A model generated the notes under the pieces. The model was not told the DNA's origin. It saw only the letters and a list, made by a program, of their open reading frames with translations, and ran no database searches. From Allolobophora icterica (taxonomy: Eukaryota; Annelida; Clitellata; Crassiclitellata; Lumbricidae): a DNA stretch of 64,000 nucleotides. The DNA is taken from positions 13,306,998 to 13,370,997 of the forward strand of contig OY744615.1 of assembly GCA_963556255.1 (NCBI GenBank), written 5' to 3'. This document shows, one piece after another, positions 42,705-54,624 of the stretch (within the stretch, counting starts at the first letter, position 1; each line of letters opens with the position of its first letter). Made by a program: the position numbers and the translations under genes.

Positions 42705-43110
42705 ATTAAGGCTGCGGATTTTAACGACTAATTGATCATTAAAATGTTTAATCGATTAATTTTGGCTTGTTCGATTAATGTTCTTACTTCTTTTATGATG
42801 ACGAGCGGCCCATTTCCGGAGTAAACAATATGGCGAACAATGATAATGTGAAACACTTGAATGAAAAATTAAGCGAACATTTTACATTAAAGGGAAATGC
42901 TGATGGAAAAGTTGAAGATGCTGATAAATTAACTGTCTTCATTGCAATAAACCGTACGCCTATAGTCGTTCATAAACACCTTCAGCATAAACATCAATGG
43001 CTACAATTTAAACAGATTTTCATGCTTTACGTAACAGATACCAAATTAATTGAATTTAAACGATTAATCGAAGTTAAGTTTTATAGATTAATCGATTAAT
43101 TTTTCTATCA
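42705..43110 (+). mobile_element. hAT-derived remnant with BED-finger-like text
   Basis: Bounded by TTAATCGATTAAT motifs at both ends (42750-42762 and 43088-43100). Inside, an 89-residue frame starts MANNDNVKHLNEKLSEHFTL. In a shifted frame it gives CLHCNKPYAYSRS, similar to the CxxC part of the BED zinc finger at the N-terminus of hAT transposases. No catalytic part. Confidence 0.5.
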
Positions 43111-44164
43111 GTACCAGCTCTTATGAGTCAGCCGGGTAGACATTTTCCACTGAGTACCGAATCCGAGTATTTGGATGTACTATTGGCATTGCCGGATCCG
43201 GGTACATTTGTTCTGTATGCGAAGCTTCACATTTTCGTATAATGAAAAATTATCGAAATAAATTTCTGTATTTGTAATAACTGACTAGACCATAATACAC
43301 TTTCAATTTTAGAAATAAATAATCAATGAAATGGACTTGACTTCCGTTGTGGATCCGGTATTGGTGTTTTTTGTACTTTTCTTCCTCAAAATGAATATGC
43401 TAGATGAAGCTCAAAGCTGATATCATGAGCCTACACATTCCGGCATGTGAGGCAGGCAAGCAACTATTTGTGTGTACTGGGTACAGTATTTGCCGAGGCG
43501 AATACTTCCGAATAGTGCCAAAAAACGGGATATTCGGCCGAGGCAAAAGTCCGAGGCGATTTCCGGCTGACCCCTACCAGCCCTATTTGAAATATGTATT
43601 ATATATAGGTATGTAAGGGTGCATACGTATCGCTGAGCAATTAAGCAAATCTATCACTGTTTTGTGGCATTGTGAAAGCTCATTTTCTATATAACGACTC
43701 GCAGAGGCGTTAGACAAGGAAACAATTAGTGATATGAAAAAGGTATGTCTACACAGTATGTAATATTATCTGTGTTAATCGGAACTGGTCCGTTCACTTG
43801 ACAGGTTTATTAAAACCGAACCGAGTTGGTAGCAGTGCATCACCTAATATTACTGGCATCGGTCGGCTGGCTGCTGAGACAGGGCTTCCCAAGATTGTCT
43901 TTCTTCTCGCAAATCACGTGGTAACAGCTGACATGTCTTATCATCACGCCTCTGCAAAGCGACCTTGACATGGCTTAGCTGGACGACTGCGCTACAGAAA
44001 TGCTACATAATGCTACATTACACAACACTAGCCATAGCACTAAACTATAATCACTCTACTATTATAATTACAATTATTACGGGGAAAATGGAGCTGAAAT
44101 ATAGCTTCTACGTGCAACATGCTATCACGTGGAGGCAACATTCGTATTATGTGGCGCAAATGTC
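43111..44164. other. no gene seen
   Basis: Unassigned; GGATCCGG/CCGGATCCG words near 43190 and 43350. Confidence 0.45.
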
Positions 44165-44275
44165 GGGGCGTATTTGTCGGGGTTTTTATGGCGCTTTTGT
44201 CCGTTTTTTTGGGGGGGCGCATTTGTCGGAGCGCATTTGTCAAAGCGCTTTTGTCCGGGGCGCTTTTGACGGGTC
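44165..44275. repeat. GGCGCTTTTGTCCGG-type minisatellite
   Basis: About seven 14-17-base units (GGCGCATTTGTCGGA, GGCGCTTTTGACGGG) in tandem. Confidence 0.8.
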
Positions 44276-44655
44276 ACCTATTATTACTTAGTAACTTCTA
44301 TCACGCTAATGTCCAATGCACAAGGCATCAACCCATGGCGCACCAAATACATGTCGTAATCAGGTCAGTGTCCAGAAGATCCATCACATTATATGCATGG
44401 AAGGCTTTGGCAGCGCGAAACATTTTGTCTGGCGGTATAATGCAGTTTAATTTAGTGGCTCCTATGGTGCCTTTCTTCCATTAAATAATAAAAAAAACTA
44501 TGTGTCCTGCTTCATGTAAGAATTTAGCTCAAAATACATTTTCTGTCTTTAATAAGTTGCACTTTGGTTTAGAAAAGTTGAATTGATTGCTGTGTAAACA
44601 ACGCTTTTCACATGCATGTAAAGTCGCTATATAAATTCTTTTATATATTTGTATA
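44276..44655. other. no gene seen
   Basis: Unassigned. Confidence 0.5.
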
Positions 44656-44898
44656 AAGTGTCTTTTTCTGGAAATAAAGGTTCCGGAACGGAACAATATG
44701 TTCCGGAACGGAGTAATTATGGGCGGGCTAAAATTCCGAGAACAACGGGGTTTGAGGTTGGGAGGGGTCTCAATAAACACTGAAAACAGTTCAAAACACT
44801 GAAATTAAATTAAAACAACTAAATTATTGTTTTTATTATTAAAATAAATAAATTATTTTTTAGTACCTGAAAAAAGGTGCCGGCTGAAAAAAACACTG
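44656..44898 (+). mobile_element. hAT-type MITE, family 1, copy C (243 bp)
   Basis: Same orientation and internal blocks as copy A (GGTTCCGGAACGGAACAAT, AATTATGGGCGGGCTAAAAT), with ends AAGTGTCTTTTTCTGG and AAAAAAACACTG. Flanks TTTGTATA and TTTGCATA agree at 7 of 8 bases. Confidence 0.85.
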
Positions 44899-44906
44899 TT
44901 TGCATA

Positions 44907-45767
44907 ATATATGCCTGTCTATGCACTCATATATGTTAATCTCCAAAATTTCTCAGCGCCACACAACAGCCACATCAGGGAGACCAGCTTATTCTCCGGC
45001 GCTGCAAATAGTTCCAGCGCTCGTGAATAAGGTGTTGCTTTGCTCTTAGCTTTAGAGTTGTGCTTCAGAAAATTGCAGTTTGCGATTACGACTACAATTA
45101 ACATAACATAAAAAAGGGTTTTCAGTTATTCAGAAGACGTATAATCTATGTTACAACCACTGCGAGTTAACCTGGTACGATTATTAGCCCATCCTTCCTA
45201 GCTTCCTCATAAAAGCTGTGCTAGTGTCCACTGGGACATTGTTATCGTCAAAAACCTTCCACAAGTCTACAAGTCTTTGCACTGAATAATTCCTGCCCTA
45301 ATGTTCCTTTCGGCTTCTTAACACTTGAACAACGAGCGTGTACTAAAAGTGACTGGGAAACCAATGCAGCTCGTCGGTAAATAATTTATACCTATGTCCG
45401 CGAGTCGCTTTGCTTGGTGCAAATTCAAAGAACCTTTCTCGCTGCACTGCCTCCTTTCCAGTGATAATCCTCAGCGATAATATTACGTGTATTTCGCAAT
45501 ATAGTTGATCTTGTATGTTTGGACTTCTACTGTCACGAAGTCTGCGTTTTGGAGATATTTTTAGTCTTAGCGAAAGATTTCTCGTCTTTTATGGATGTTT
45601 GTGGTGAACGACAGTTGCGTGATGAATGTGAGACATGTTCTCACCCGAACAGTGTCGACCATCAGACCAATGGATACCGTCTGCAACAAGAAATCTGCGA
45701 GTTGGTGAAGGTAGGACAAAGAGTGTCAGGAGTTTTAGCCATCAGTCACATAGAGGGTTTACATCCA
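44907..45767. other. unassigned, with one dispersed repeat word
   Basis: AAAAGTGACTGGGAAACCAA then TGCAGCTCG at about 45345-45374 also occurs at 16582-16612. A 124-residue frame (45519-45893) has no recognisable homology and runs into the minisatellite. Confidence 0.45.
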
Positions 45768-46460
45768 GCCTGGCTTCTCGTGTCTAGCCTGGCCTTTGTT
45801 TCTAGCCGAGCTTCTGGTTTATGGTCTGGTTTCTGGCTTAGCTTTTGGCTTCTAGCCTGGCTTGTGATTTTTTGCTTGGTTCCTGATTTCTAGCCTAGCT
45901 TCTGGTTTCTGCATGGTCTGGCTTTCTGACCTGGTTTCTGGTTTCTAGCCTGGCTTCTGGTTTCTAGGTTGGCTTCTGGTTTCTACCCTGGCTTATGTTT
46001 CTAGGTTGGCTTCTGGTTTCTATCCTGGCTTCTGGTTTCTAGCCTGGCTTATGTTTCTAGGTTGGCTTCTGGTTTCTAGGTTGGCTTCTGGTTTCTACCC
46101 TGGCTTATGATTTCTAGGTTGGCTTCTGGTTTCTACCCTGGCTTCTGATTTCTAGGTTGGCTTCTGGTTTCTAGCCTGGCTTCTGATTTCTAGGTTGGCT
46201 TCTGGTTTCTACCCTGGCTTTTGGTTTCTAGGTTGGCTTCTGGTTTCTACCCTGGCTTATGATTTCTAGGTTGGCTTCTGGTTTCTACCCTGGCTTCTGG
46301 TTTCTAGGTTGGCTTCTGGTTTCTACCCTGGCTTATGATTTCTAGGTTGGCTTCTGGTTTCTACCCTGGCTTCTGATTTCTAGGTTGGCTTCTGGTTTCT
46401 AGGTTGGCTTCTGGTTTCTAGGTTGGCTTCTGGTTTCTACCCTGGCTTTTGGTTTCTCGG
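45768..46460. repeat. 19-bp minisatellite, about 36 units
   Basis: TGGCTTCTGGTTTCTAGGT units, many alternating with TGGCTTCTGGTTTCTACCC, giving a 38-bp dimeric period in the centre. Left-hand units are more diverged. Confidence 0.95.
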
Positions 46461-48600
46461 CTGACTCCAGTTTCTCTTATATATCGGATTTCGATCTGGC
46501 TTTTCAGTAGATATGAAAGGTGGGCGACTGTTAAGAGCCCGCGCTGCCGTTGGAAGATAGGTAAAACAGGTGACGACAAACTGTTTTCACCCCTTCTTTT
46601 TTCCCCAATAGATTATGCTTTTGCTAGCGATATCACTTGAAGCGACTATCGATTGATATCTTTGGCATTCCGAGTCATTGATGGCAGTCGATGAATGTCG
46701 GTCCTCCACAGCTATACCTTCATCATCGCTCATCCAGCTTCTACTTTGAACTGTATTTTCATCGCTCATCCAGTTTGATGAAAATAGAGCTGAACATGCT
46801 TTTTCATATATAGTCTAACGTAAAAAAAGACAAACCAGAAGCGATTAAAATATGGCTCAAACTAGAAACTGGATGAGCGATGATGAAAATGTAGCTCAAA
46901 CTAGAAGTTGGAAGATGGTGAACCATTTGTCGGTGAACCATTTGTCGTGAACCATTTGTCGTGGAACCATCAATTACAGTTGTATTGTAATTTGTACAAT
47001 ACATACATACCTAGATGCATGCATAATTACATATTGTTAGTTTGCTAGTCAAGGGAGAAATTAGAACAATGATAAAATTTATTACTTACACTATGTACAC
47101 ATTGGAAAGATACTCACACTTCCAAAACAAGAACGTAAATCAATTCGGACAACAAGCCAGACTCTGGAAGGACGTCTGCAGAAATTAATACAATCGTCAT
47201 CCACGAAAATGAGATCCGGGAATACACAAGAAAACGTGACCACCAAGGGTGCCCAGAAACGTACTCAAAAGCAAAGTCCGGTCTTTCTATTAAAGAGTCT
47301 CTCGATTTATACCCTTAGACAATTCATCTTATCAACTAAACGAGAAGCGTCTAAATTAAGTACCTAGGTGCGTGAGTGAAATAATGGGATGGTAATGGGA
47401 TGGTTATGCGATGGTAGGTCACTTCCTAACAATAATATATATATAAAGACACGCGTGCATGCGTTGTATATAATGCATAATACAGTAATTCATGCATACA
47501 TACATACACACATCCATGCACACATGCACACACATATACATATATCAAGACACGCAATACAGCGCGTTTAAATACCTCCCCAAGGCGTTTCACGCATAAC
47601 TAACGGATCTAAATAAGAACATGCCTTTAAGACAGTTTGCTGAATACAGATATAGTTCTGCGAACCTGCATATCTCTACGAGCACTAGAGCGCAATGAGA
47701 CTGGAAGCTTTGGTATGTATGTTTGTGTGGTGCCGACCAACGAGGCCTGCCCCAGGAGCAGAATCTTTAACTCTCTTCAGCTGGAAGCCAGTGGAGCATA
47801 TATCTCACATGATCCAGTACACGAGGGAGCTTCAGCAGATTTTCTAGTAGCGGGTGGTGCAGTTGAAGCATGCCAAGGTTTGGCCACATATCGAACTTCA
47901 TGCGGAGGGATTGCGCTGGTTGCCTATGGGTAAGTACATTAAGTATAAGATCTTAGTGCTTATAGGTAATTGCCTTCAAGGCTGCTGTGTTCCCTCTTAT
48001 CTCTAAAGTCGATGGCGTCGTCGTATATAGCCGATATCAGTTTGGGCAGAACCGTCTCCGTTTCATACATATCGACCTATTTTTAGAAACATACACAAAA
48101 GTATTACACATACATCTAATACACGGATATGATTGATCGAGCTGATGCCGGTCCTTGAAAATTGCACCGAACTCTGACTTGTGCAACTGCAAGTGTCAAT
48201 CATATGGCACACATTTCCTGATTTTAGAGCAACCTATAATATCTATTCATGGACCTTAAATAAGTTGTTGACATCGGCGATACAAGTGGTAGATTTTTAC
48301 ACTTGAATATCCAAACGTCGCGTTAGAATTCTGAACCATCACCCGGGGGAGTGTCAGTCGGTGAGCGTAACCGTGAGCTGCAAACGCTTCATTTGGCTTT
48401 TCACATTCTTCAATCTTCATCCTTCAAGCAAAACAAGACCAGAAAACTGGTCAAGATGTCAACTGTCAAACCTGAATCTGTACATTCTTTGGTTTGGTTC
48501 TATTGCTCTCCTATAGATGCACTTGCTGTTCTTAACGAACCCTAGCATAATTTAAGTTGGTGGGCAGGTCCGACAAGAGTTACTTTTATAGTTAGACAAG
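46461..48600. other. no gene seen; inverted repeat and short tandem words
   Basis: An imperfect inverted repeat (about 46725-46785 against 46850-46915) shares CATCGCTCATCCAGTTT. GTGAACCATTTGTCG occurs three times at 46917-46962. 47395-47540 has TA and ACAC runs. Short frames near 47.6 kb and 48.4 kb show no recognisable homology. Confidence 0.45.
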
Positions 48601-48604
48601 TTAC

Positions 48605-48641
48605 ATATATATTATATATATATATATGTATATATATATAT

Positions 48642-48712
<71 letters not shown>
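48605..48712. repeat. TA microsatellite
   Basis: Several (TA)n blocks, partly self-complementary. Confidence 0.95.
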
Positions 48713-48713
<1 letters not shown>

Positions 48714-49175
48714 GATAGGATGGTTGTCGTCTAGGTGCTAGCGGCACGTCGCCACTCGGAAATAAATTCGTTAAATACTCAGGGCAGGATCTATTTTTTT
48801 CATGGAAAATTATCTGATTCATTGATGTTCAATCGAGGGATCAAACGGTTTATCACATTTTGAAAAAATCGACGAACTGGAGAAATATTAGTGGAAAGTT
48901 GGTTCATGCGAATTTGAAGGGATGGTCTCACCTGTCTCGTCAATTCTGGGGAGCTGTACTAAACTGTACGTAGTTAAATCAGGATCTTGCGCATGCGCAC
49001 ACCTTGTGTGTACGCGAGAAAAGCGTGTTGATTTCAGTCTGTTTACGGATCTCAGCGAGCTCCACAACTGACCTTATCGCTCCAAGCAAATTCTAACTAT
49101 CTCTATCGAAACTAGAAGGATTAATAGTTTCTATCAACTTCAATATTTCTTTCGATTCTGGGCTCATCTCGGAAC

Positions 49176-49952
49176 ATGTCCAAGAAATCGAGCAAAGCCG
49201 AAGACGTGGTCGCACTTCTAAAAGACGAAAAAGTTGCGGAGTTTCTGGTCGAGAAGATCGAGGAGATGATTGAGAAAAAGTTGGACATGATAATTGAAAA
49301 GGTTCTCCTTAAACTCAACCCAATCGTGGAGCAAACAGTCAAAGCTTCTGTCGAGGCACACCATGAGAAACTCCATAATCAAATTTCAGAACTGGTGACC
49401 GTCAATAATAAGTTGAGATCACGACTTGACTCTGCAGAAGCTGAATCAAGAGCAGCAAACCTAATGATCCACGGTCTCAAAGAGCCTGACTCTCCACCTG
49501 CTACCAAGGGTGCGGCAGAATCCGAAGCCACGGAAGCCGTTCTCAATCTCTGTTCCTCTACGCTTGGACTGACCATCTCTGAAGCAGATATTTCTACGGC
49601 GTTCCGTTTACCGCGAAAGGGAAAAGAGAATTTCAGACCTATCCTTGTGAAGTTCGTTTCCCTTAGAACTCGCAAAATGGTCTATGGTGCCCGCTCCTTG
49701 CTGAAAAAGTCACACATATTCATTAATGAACATTTGACCATGACCAACGCCATGATCTACGCAAAAACCCGTCAACTCGTCAAAGAGAGCAAGGCCACAT
49801 CCACCTGGACGGCTGGAGGAGCAATCTTTCTACGCCTGACTGAAGAAAAGACCAGCAAACCCCAGCGCATCTTCTGTCTAACCGATTTAGACAACCTGCT
49901 CCCCACTCCGAGCTCTCCTCCCACAATCCCCTCAGCTGTGGGCCTCCACTAG
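49176..49952 (+). CDS. LINE ORF1 protein (nucleic-acid chaperone type)
   Basis: 258 residues. Residues 1-95 are helical and highly charged (KIEEMIEKKLDMIIEKVLLK), consistent with a coiled coil. Residues about 92-200 have the RRM-like core of LINE ORF1 proteins: AANLMIHGLKE, then AFRLPRKGKENFRPILVKF, then SHIFINEHLTMTNAMIYAK. A C-terminal segment (WTAGGAIFLRL) ends the core and the tail is Pro/Ser-rich. Such proteins bind element RNA and assemble the retrotransposition particle. The ATG at 49176 is the first of the open frame. The frame is intact with no shift or stop. Confidence 0.8.
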   Translation: MSKKSSKAEDVVALLKDEKVAEFLVEKIEEMIEKKLDMIIEKVLLKLNPIVEQTVKASVEAHHEKLHNQISELVTVNNKLRSRLDSAEAESRAANLMIHGLKEPDSPPATKGAAESEATEAVLNLCSSTLGLTISEADISTAFRLPRKGKENFRPILVKFVSLRTRKMVYGARSLLKKSHIFINEHLTMTNAMIYAKTRQLVKESKATSTWTAGGAIFLRLTEEKTSKPQRIFCLTDLDNLLPTPSSPPTIPSAVGLH

Positions 49953-51402
49953 ACTCCACGCTTCACTGGACTCCGCGACCCACGTCGGCCGGCTGACTTC
50001 GCTTTCGGCCGCTCAGCGGATGTCGTCCATCTCTCGAGCCATCCTTTACCGCTCTCCTTCGTAATCCTCGGACAAACTCAGGAATAACTCTGTGAGTTCC
50101 TCCTCGAGTCTTTGACTCTTGACTGCTGTACCGAAAAGTTTAACCAAGTCACTTAATGACTTTAAGCATTTTCTTTCTTTTGTTTATTCTTCGGTAGACG
50201 ATTTAATGATCTGTGGCTGGTTTCTTTTTCTCTGCTTCAATATGTATCACTTACCTGTAAATGATCATTTGGGCTGATCCGAAACGAATTGATTTTAAAT
50301 CACCCTTAGGTCGTTACTAGTCATTACCAAATGGAGTGACTTTGACTGGTTCTTTAACGACGGCTTAGCCCATTCAGAGAACCTTATTGGCGCTTCGTAG
50401 CTCTAACGATCTGAAAGCGTGTAGGTTTGTTTGTTGTTTTCTTCTCAAATTGCTTTAATTTTCAATGCAAAGTTCTGAAGTTTTCCCATCTGGATCGAAC
50501 TTACTATTTTTAATTAGCTCTCGTTCTAGACTTGTGAGTATTATATCTAACTCCCATGATATTCAGAATGGGCGACGTAAGCGATGACATATTATACTTG
50601 TACTATGCCAGCAGTGGTTTTTTGGCTAGCGATCATCATACCATGTTATAATTTATGTACAGCATTTTAATTAAGTTGTGGTTTACCCACCCATGAGCAT
50701 ACGATTGAATTTATCGTTTCACGATATACCACGGACGATTTCTGTCTGTTTAGCCTGAGGGATTTGAACCACGATCACTTTCCAGTTGATGAAGTAACCA
50801 CCCCTTACCAGGCCAAATCCTTAGAACATTATTTTGCCTGCTACATAGAGAAGACCTGTTCTATTGAGAATAATGACTTACCTTACCTTGATTCTCTACG
50901 CTCATTTAGTCTTTTCTCTTCTCTGTACTCACTACTAGATTTAGGCTGAAAAAGTTTTACAATTGAATCATCACACCTTGATATTGTGAATAGTGACTTA
51001 CCTTACCTTGGTTCTCTACGCTCATTTAGTCTGTTCTTTCCTTGTATTCACTTACTAGATTTAGGCTGAATAAGTTTTACAACTGAATCATCACATCTTG
51101 ATTTTATTATTCGTGGCGTCAGGTGATGCTTCTTCTTTTGATTTGTTTTGATTTGTAAGGTTGGAGTTGTTTTATGGGTCTTGTGTGGTTATTTCATTGC
51201 CTGCTGGGATTGTAGCCATTGTTCTATTGCGGATTTTCTTATTTTTGTTTCTTTTTCTCCTCTGTCTTCCTCCTCTTTACCAAAGCCTTGTACTCTAGAC
51301 CCTTGCCCTGTATTGATCTTCTACTGCTACCAAAGGAGTGGCCGAGTGCCAATCTCTGGTTAGAGAACCATTGATGTTATTACCCAGAGCCCACGTGGCG
51401 GC
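49953..51402 (+). other. unusually long ORF1-ORF2 spacer with a 120-bp tandem duplication
   Basis: No ORF of note. 50867-50986 and 50987-51106 are near-identical tandem copies (shared GACTTACCTTACCTTG, TCTCTACGCTCATTTAGTCT and CTAGATTTAGGCTGAA). How ORF2 is translated across this distance is not evident. Confidence 0.7.
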
Positions 51403-54400
51403 ATGTGTACCCCACCTGCAACCTCACCTCGCCCACTAACTAGCTTGGACTCAATTGACGAGGGGCGATTACAAACGAATTGCCCCACTTGCGATAGTGA
51501 ACTAACGTTTAATTCTAATGAGGAGGCAGCCTTTGCCGCCTTAGCAGATAATTCTGACTACACAGGTGCTATTCGCGCAGCTAATAATGCAATTGAGCTT
51601 GAGGTATTTCCGGATGATAATGAAACTAACTCATTAATTGAAGATTTAAACGCCGACCCTGACAGAAATTTTTTTAGAAACCCAAACTGGTCTAGTAATT
51701 ATATTAGTACAGAGACCCTCGCTGAACACTTACAATCGGGATTTCACCAGAGGGATAGGACATTCACCGTAATGCACATAAACTGCCGCAGTATGGCGCA
51801 TAAACTCGCTGATATTAGTGAGCTGGCTAATATGTCTCAGGCCTCAGTTATTGGACTGACTGAAACTTGGTTAGACCCGGGCTTGGAAGGTACCATTCAT
51901 GTTGATGGATTCAACTATTTAGGTAAATCAAGGGCTTCAGTAAGGGGTGGTGGAGTGGGTCTGTTAATAAATAAAAATTTAAAATTTCATCAGTTCGCTC
52001 CAAAGGGTAATCTTGAGAATCATAAGACATATGAGAGTCTTTTCGTTCGTTTATCCCTAAAAACGAGCTCACCAGTAGTAGGAATAATTTATAGACCACA
52101 CGGACAGAAACTAAAGGAATTCAACGAAGAATTCGACGAATTACTGTCGGGAATAAAAAAGAGTGCAAAAGAGGTGATTTTACTGGGGGATTTTAACATA
52201 GATCTCTTAAAAATAAATGAGCATAATGAAACTAATATTTTTCACAACTGTCTTGCGTCCCACCACTACCTACCAACTATAACCAAGCCCACTAGGATCA
52301 CCTTGACCACCAGAACTTTGATAGATAATATATTCAGTAACGCTTGGTCTAGGTTAGTCGAGGCCTTTATTGTCATCTCGGATATTTCAGACCACCTTCC
52401 TATCTATGCCAGATTTTCTTTTGAAACCATTCCGGTTATTAACCCCCACCATAAGGAAAGCAGATTAGTTAATGAAGCCAACTTAAATAAATTTAAATTG
52501 ACGCTAGAAGAAGAGAACTGGGATTCCATAACAAAGGCGTGTGAACTGGATGATGCTAATGAGGCATATGATCTATTTTTTGATAAATTCTACCAGGCCT
52601 ACAATGCAGCCTTTCCAATCGTAACGGTAATAAAGACTCGAAAGAGCAATTTCAAGAAACCCTGGATGTCAGTAGGAATCCTAAAATCCTGTAAAAAGAA
52701 AAATTCATTATATGTAAAATATCTCAAAAGCCCCACCCCAGAAAATAAGATCACTTTTACCGAATATAGGAATAAATTTAAAACAATTAGAATCCAAGCT
52801 GAACGCAATTATTATACGACTGAATTCTATAAACATCATAACGACCTAAAAGCTACTTGGAAACTACTTCGTTCCGCCATGCAAATAGAAGACAACAATA
52901 TTCCCCAAATTAAACTCAAAATAAATGGAGTCCTGGTGGACGACCCAGGAATAATTGCCAATAATTTTAACAACTATTTTGTCAATATAGCCAGTGATTT
53001 GTCAAAGAAAATCCCGGATTCTCCACGCACCTTTGAACAATATCTTCCTCCATCCCGATTAAACTCTATGGGCCTGACATTGACATCCCCTGAGGAGATA
53101 CTGAAAATAGGCGGGTTACTAAAAAAAACCCACTCCAAAGGTCTGGATGACATTGACCCTTATATCGCCACCCAATACCTATATTTAATTACAAAACCAT
53201 TAGCAGCAATCATTAACTGTTCTCTTATCAACGGACTGGTCCCACATAAGATAAAAATGGCAAAAGTAGTACCAATCTTCAAAAAAGGTGATACTGATAA
53301 CCCGGCTAACTATAGACCCATCTCGATACTTCCATATTTCGCTAAATATTTCGAGAAAATAGTTTACGACAGACTCAGTAACTATATCAACAGCTTTAAT
53401 CTAATTCACCACTCTCAGCATGGATTCCAATCGGGCCATTCCACTTATATGGCCCTAATCGACATGGAGGACAAAATCACCAAAGCTATTGATTCTAACG
53501 AATACTCAGTGGGTATTTTCATCGACCTAGCCAAGGCCTTCGACACGGTCGACCATTCCATATTATTAAAAAAATTAGAAAATTTCGGAATCAGAGGCCC
53601 AATTCTAAGATGGTTCTACAGTTATTTCCTGAACCGCACTCAAAAAGTTCTATGCAATGGTGTACTTTCAGAAAGTCGCTCAATCTTATATGGGGTACCA
53701 CAGGGCTCCAATCTCGGGCCCTTACTATTTCTTTTATACATTAATGATCTAGCTACGATCTCAAAAACTCTTCACTTTATCCTATTTGCCGACGATACCA
53801 ATATTTTTTATGCTCACCAGTCTTGGCAAACCCTAATGGATACCATAAATTCAGAATTAAAACTTGTAAACTATTGGTTCACGGCAAATAGGCTCACCCT
53901 CAACGTTGACAAAACCAACTTTATAATTTTTAAATCCCATAGGAAAATTACACCTATTGATATCACCCTGGAAATAGCGGGAACCCCCTTAGCCCAAGTT
54001 GAGTCTGCCAAATTCCTGGGTGTGATTGTTGATAGGCACCTATCTTGGAAAGAACACATTGATTTCATTGCACAAAAAATTGCGAAAAATATAGGCATCA
54101 TAAAAAGGATCTCCTACCTACTTCCTGAGACTATCAGACTGAACCTTTACCTTTCCTTAGTCCTACCGTACTTAAGTTATTGTAATTTAATCTGGGCATC
54201 CACCTACGACTCCAGACTTAGTAAATTAATAATTCTTCAAAAAAGAGCAGTTAGAATGGTTGCCGGTGTCCCCACTGGCACCCATACTAGTCCAATATTT
54301 ACTAGACTTAACCTTCTGGACATAAAGCAACTTAGATCTTCACAGATAGGAAAGTTCCTCTACCTGTTTGAACATAACAGTCTACCAGCTTCATTTCAGA

Positions 54401-54624
54401 ATTACTTTATAGCCGGCTCGCAGATTCACATCCACAATACTAGGAATGCTACCTCCCTCAGACCTACTAAAGCCCGCACAAACACACGAGCATTTAGCAT
54501 ACAAGTTTTCGGACCTAAATTATGGGCGAAGATTCCTCCAGACATTCGCCTCTCTCCAAATATTCATTTATTTAAGACCCGTTTGAAATCGTTCCTAATG
54601 AGTTCTGTCGCAATTGAACTTTAA
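51403..54624 (+). CDS. LINE ORF2: AP-type endonuclease and reverse transcriptase
   Basis: 1073 residues, intact. Residues 1-120 are an acidic extension with a CPTC motif (27-30) whose role is unclear. The AP-like endonuclease spans about 121-338: Asn 127 (HINCRS), Glu 154 (LTETW), GDFN at 262-265, IDNIFS near 307, SDH at 329-331. Reverse transcriptase spans about 620-900: VPIFKKGD, NYRPIS, IDLAKAFDTVDH near 706, YGVPQGSNLGPLLFLLYIND, and FADD at about 795-798. The C-terminus has SYCNLIWAS and FGPKLWAKIPPDI, then LFKTRLKSFL, as in CR1/L2/Rex-type elements. It performs target-primed reverse transcription. The start is the first ATG of the frame; a start further inside cannot be excluded. It gives a reference for the many decayed CR1-like scraps in the window. 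Confidence 0.9.
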   Translation: MCTPPATSPRPLTSLDSIDEGRLQTNCPTCDSELTFNSNEEAAFAALADNSDYTGAIRAANNAIELEVFPDDNETNSLIEDLNADPDRNFFRNPNWSSNYISTETLAEHLQSGFHQRDRTFTVMHINCRSMAHKLADISELANMSQASVIGLTETWLDPGLEGTIHVDGFNYLGKSRASVRGGGVGLLINKNLKFHQFAPKGNLENHKTYESLFVRLSLKTSSPVVGIIYRPHGQKLKEFNEEFDELLSGIKKSAKEVILLGDFNIDLLKINEHNETNIFHNCLASHHYLPTITKPTRITLTTRTLIDNIFSNAWSRLVEAFIVISDISDHLPIYARFSFETIPVINPHHKESRLVNEANLNKFKLTLEEENWDSITKACELDDANEAYDLFFDKFYQAYNAAFPIVTVIKTRKSNFKKPWMSVGILKSCKKKNSLYVKYLKSPTPENKITFTEYRNKFKTIRIQAERNYYTTEFYKHHNDLKATWKLLRSAMQIEDNNIPQIKLKINGVLVDDPGIIANNFNNYFVNIASDLSKKIPDSPRTFEQYLPPSRLNSMGLTLTSPEEILKIGGLLKKTHSKGLDDIDPYIATQYLYLITKPLAAIINCSLINGLVPHKIKMAKVVPIFKKGDTDNPANYRPISILPYFAKYFEKIVYDRLSNYINSFNLIHHSQHGFQSGHSTYMALIDMEDKITKAIDSNEYSVGIFIDLAKAFDTVDHSILLKKLENFGIRGPILRWFYSYFLNRTQKVLCNGVLSESRSILYGVPQGSNLGPLLFLLYINDLATISKTLHFILFADDTNIFYAHQSWQTLMDTINSELKLVNYWFTANRLTLNVDKTNFIIFKSHRKITPIDITLEIAGTPLAQVESAKFLGVIVDRHLSWKEHIDFIAQKIAKNIGIIKRISYLLPETIRLNLYLSLVLPYLSYCNLIWASTYDSRLSKLIILQKRAVRMVAGVPTGTHTSPIFTRLNLLDIKQLRSSQIGKFLYLFEHNSLPASFQNYFIAGSQIHIHNTRNATSLRPTKARTNTRAFSIQVFGPKLWAKIPPDIRLSPNIHLFKTRLKSFLMSSVAIEL

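Noticed and set aside
45519..45893. 124-residue frame as a gene
   Set aside because: No recognisable homology or splice context, and its last part is the 19-bp minisatellite.
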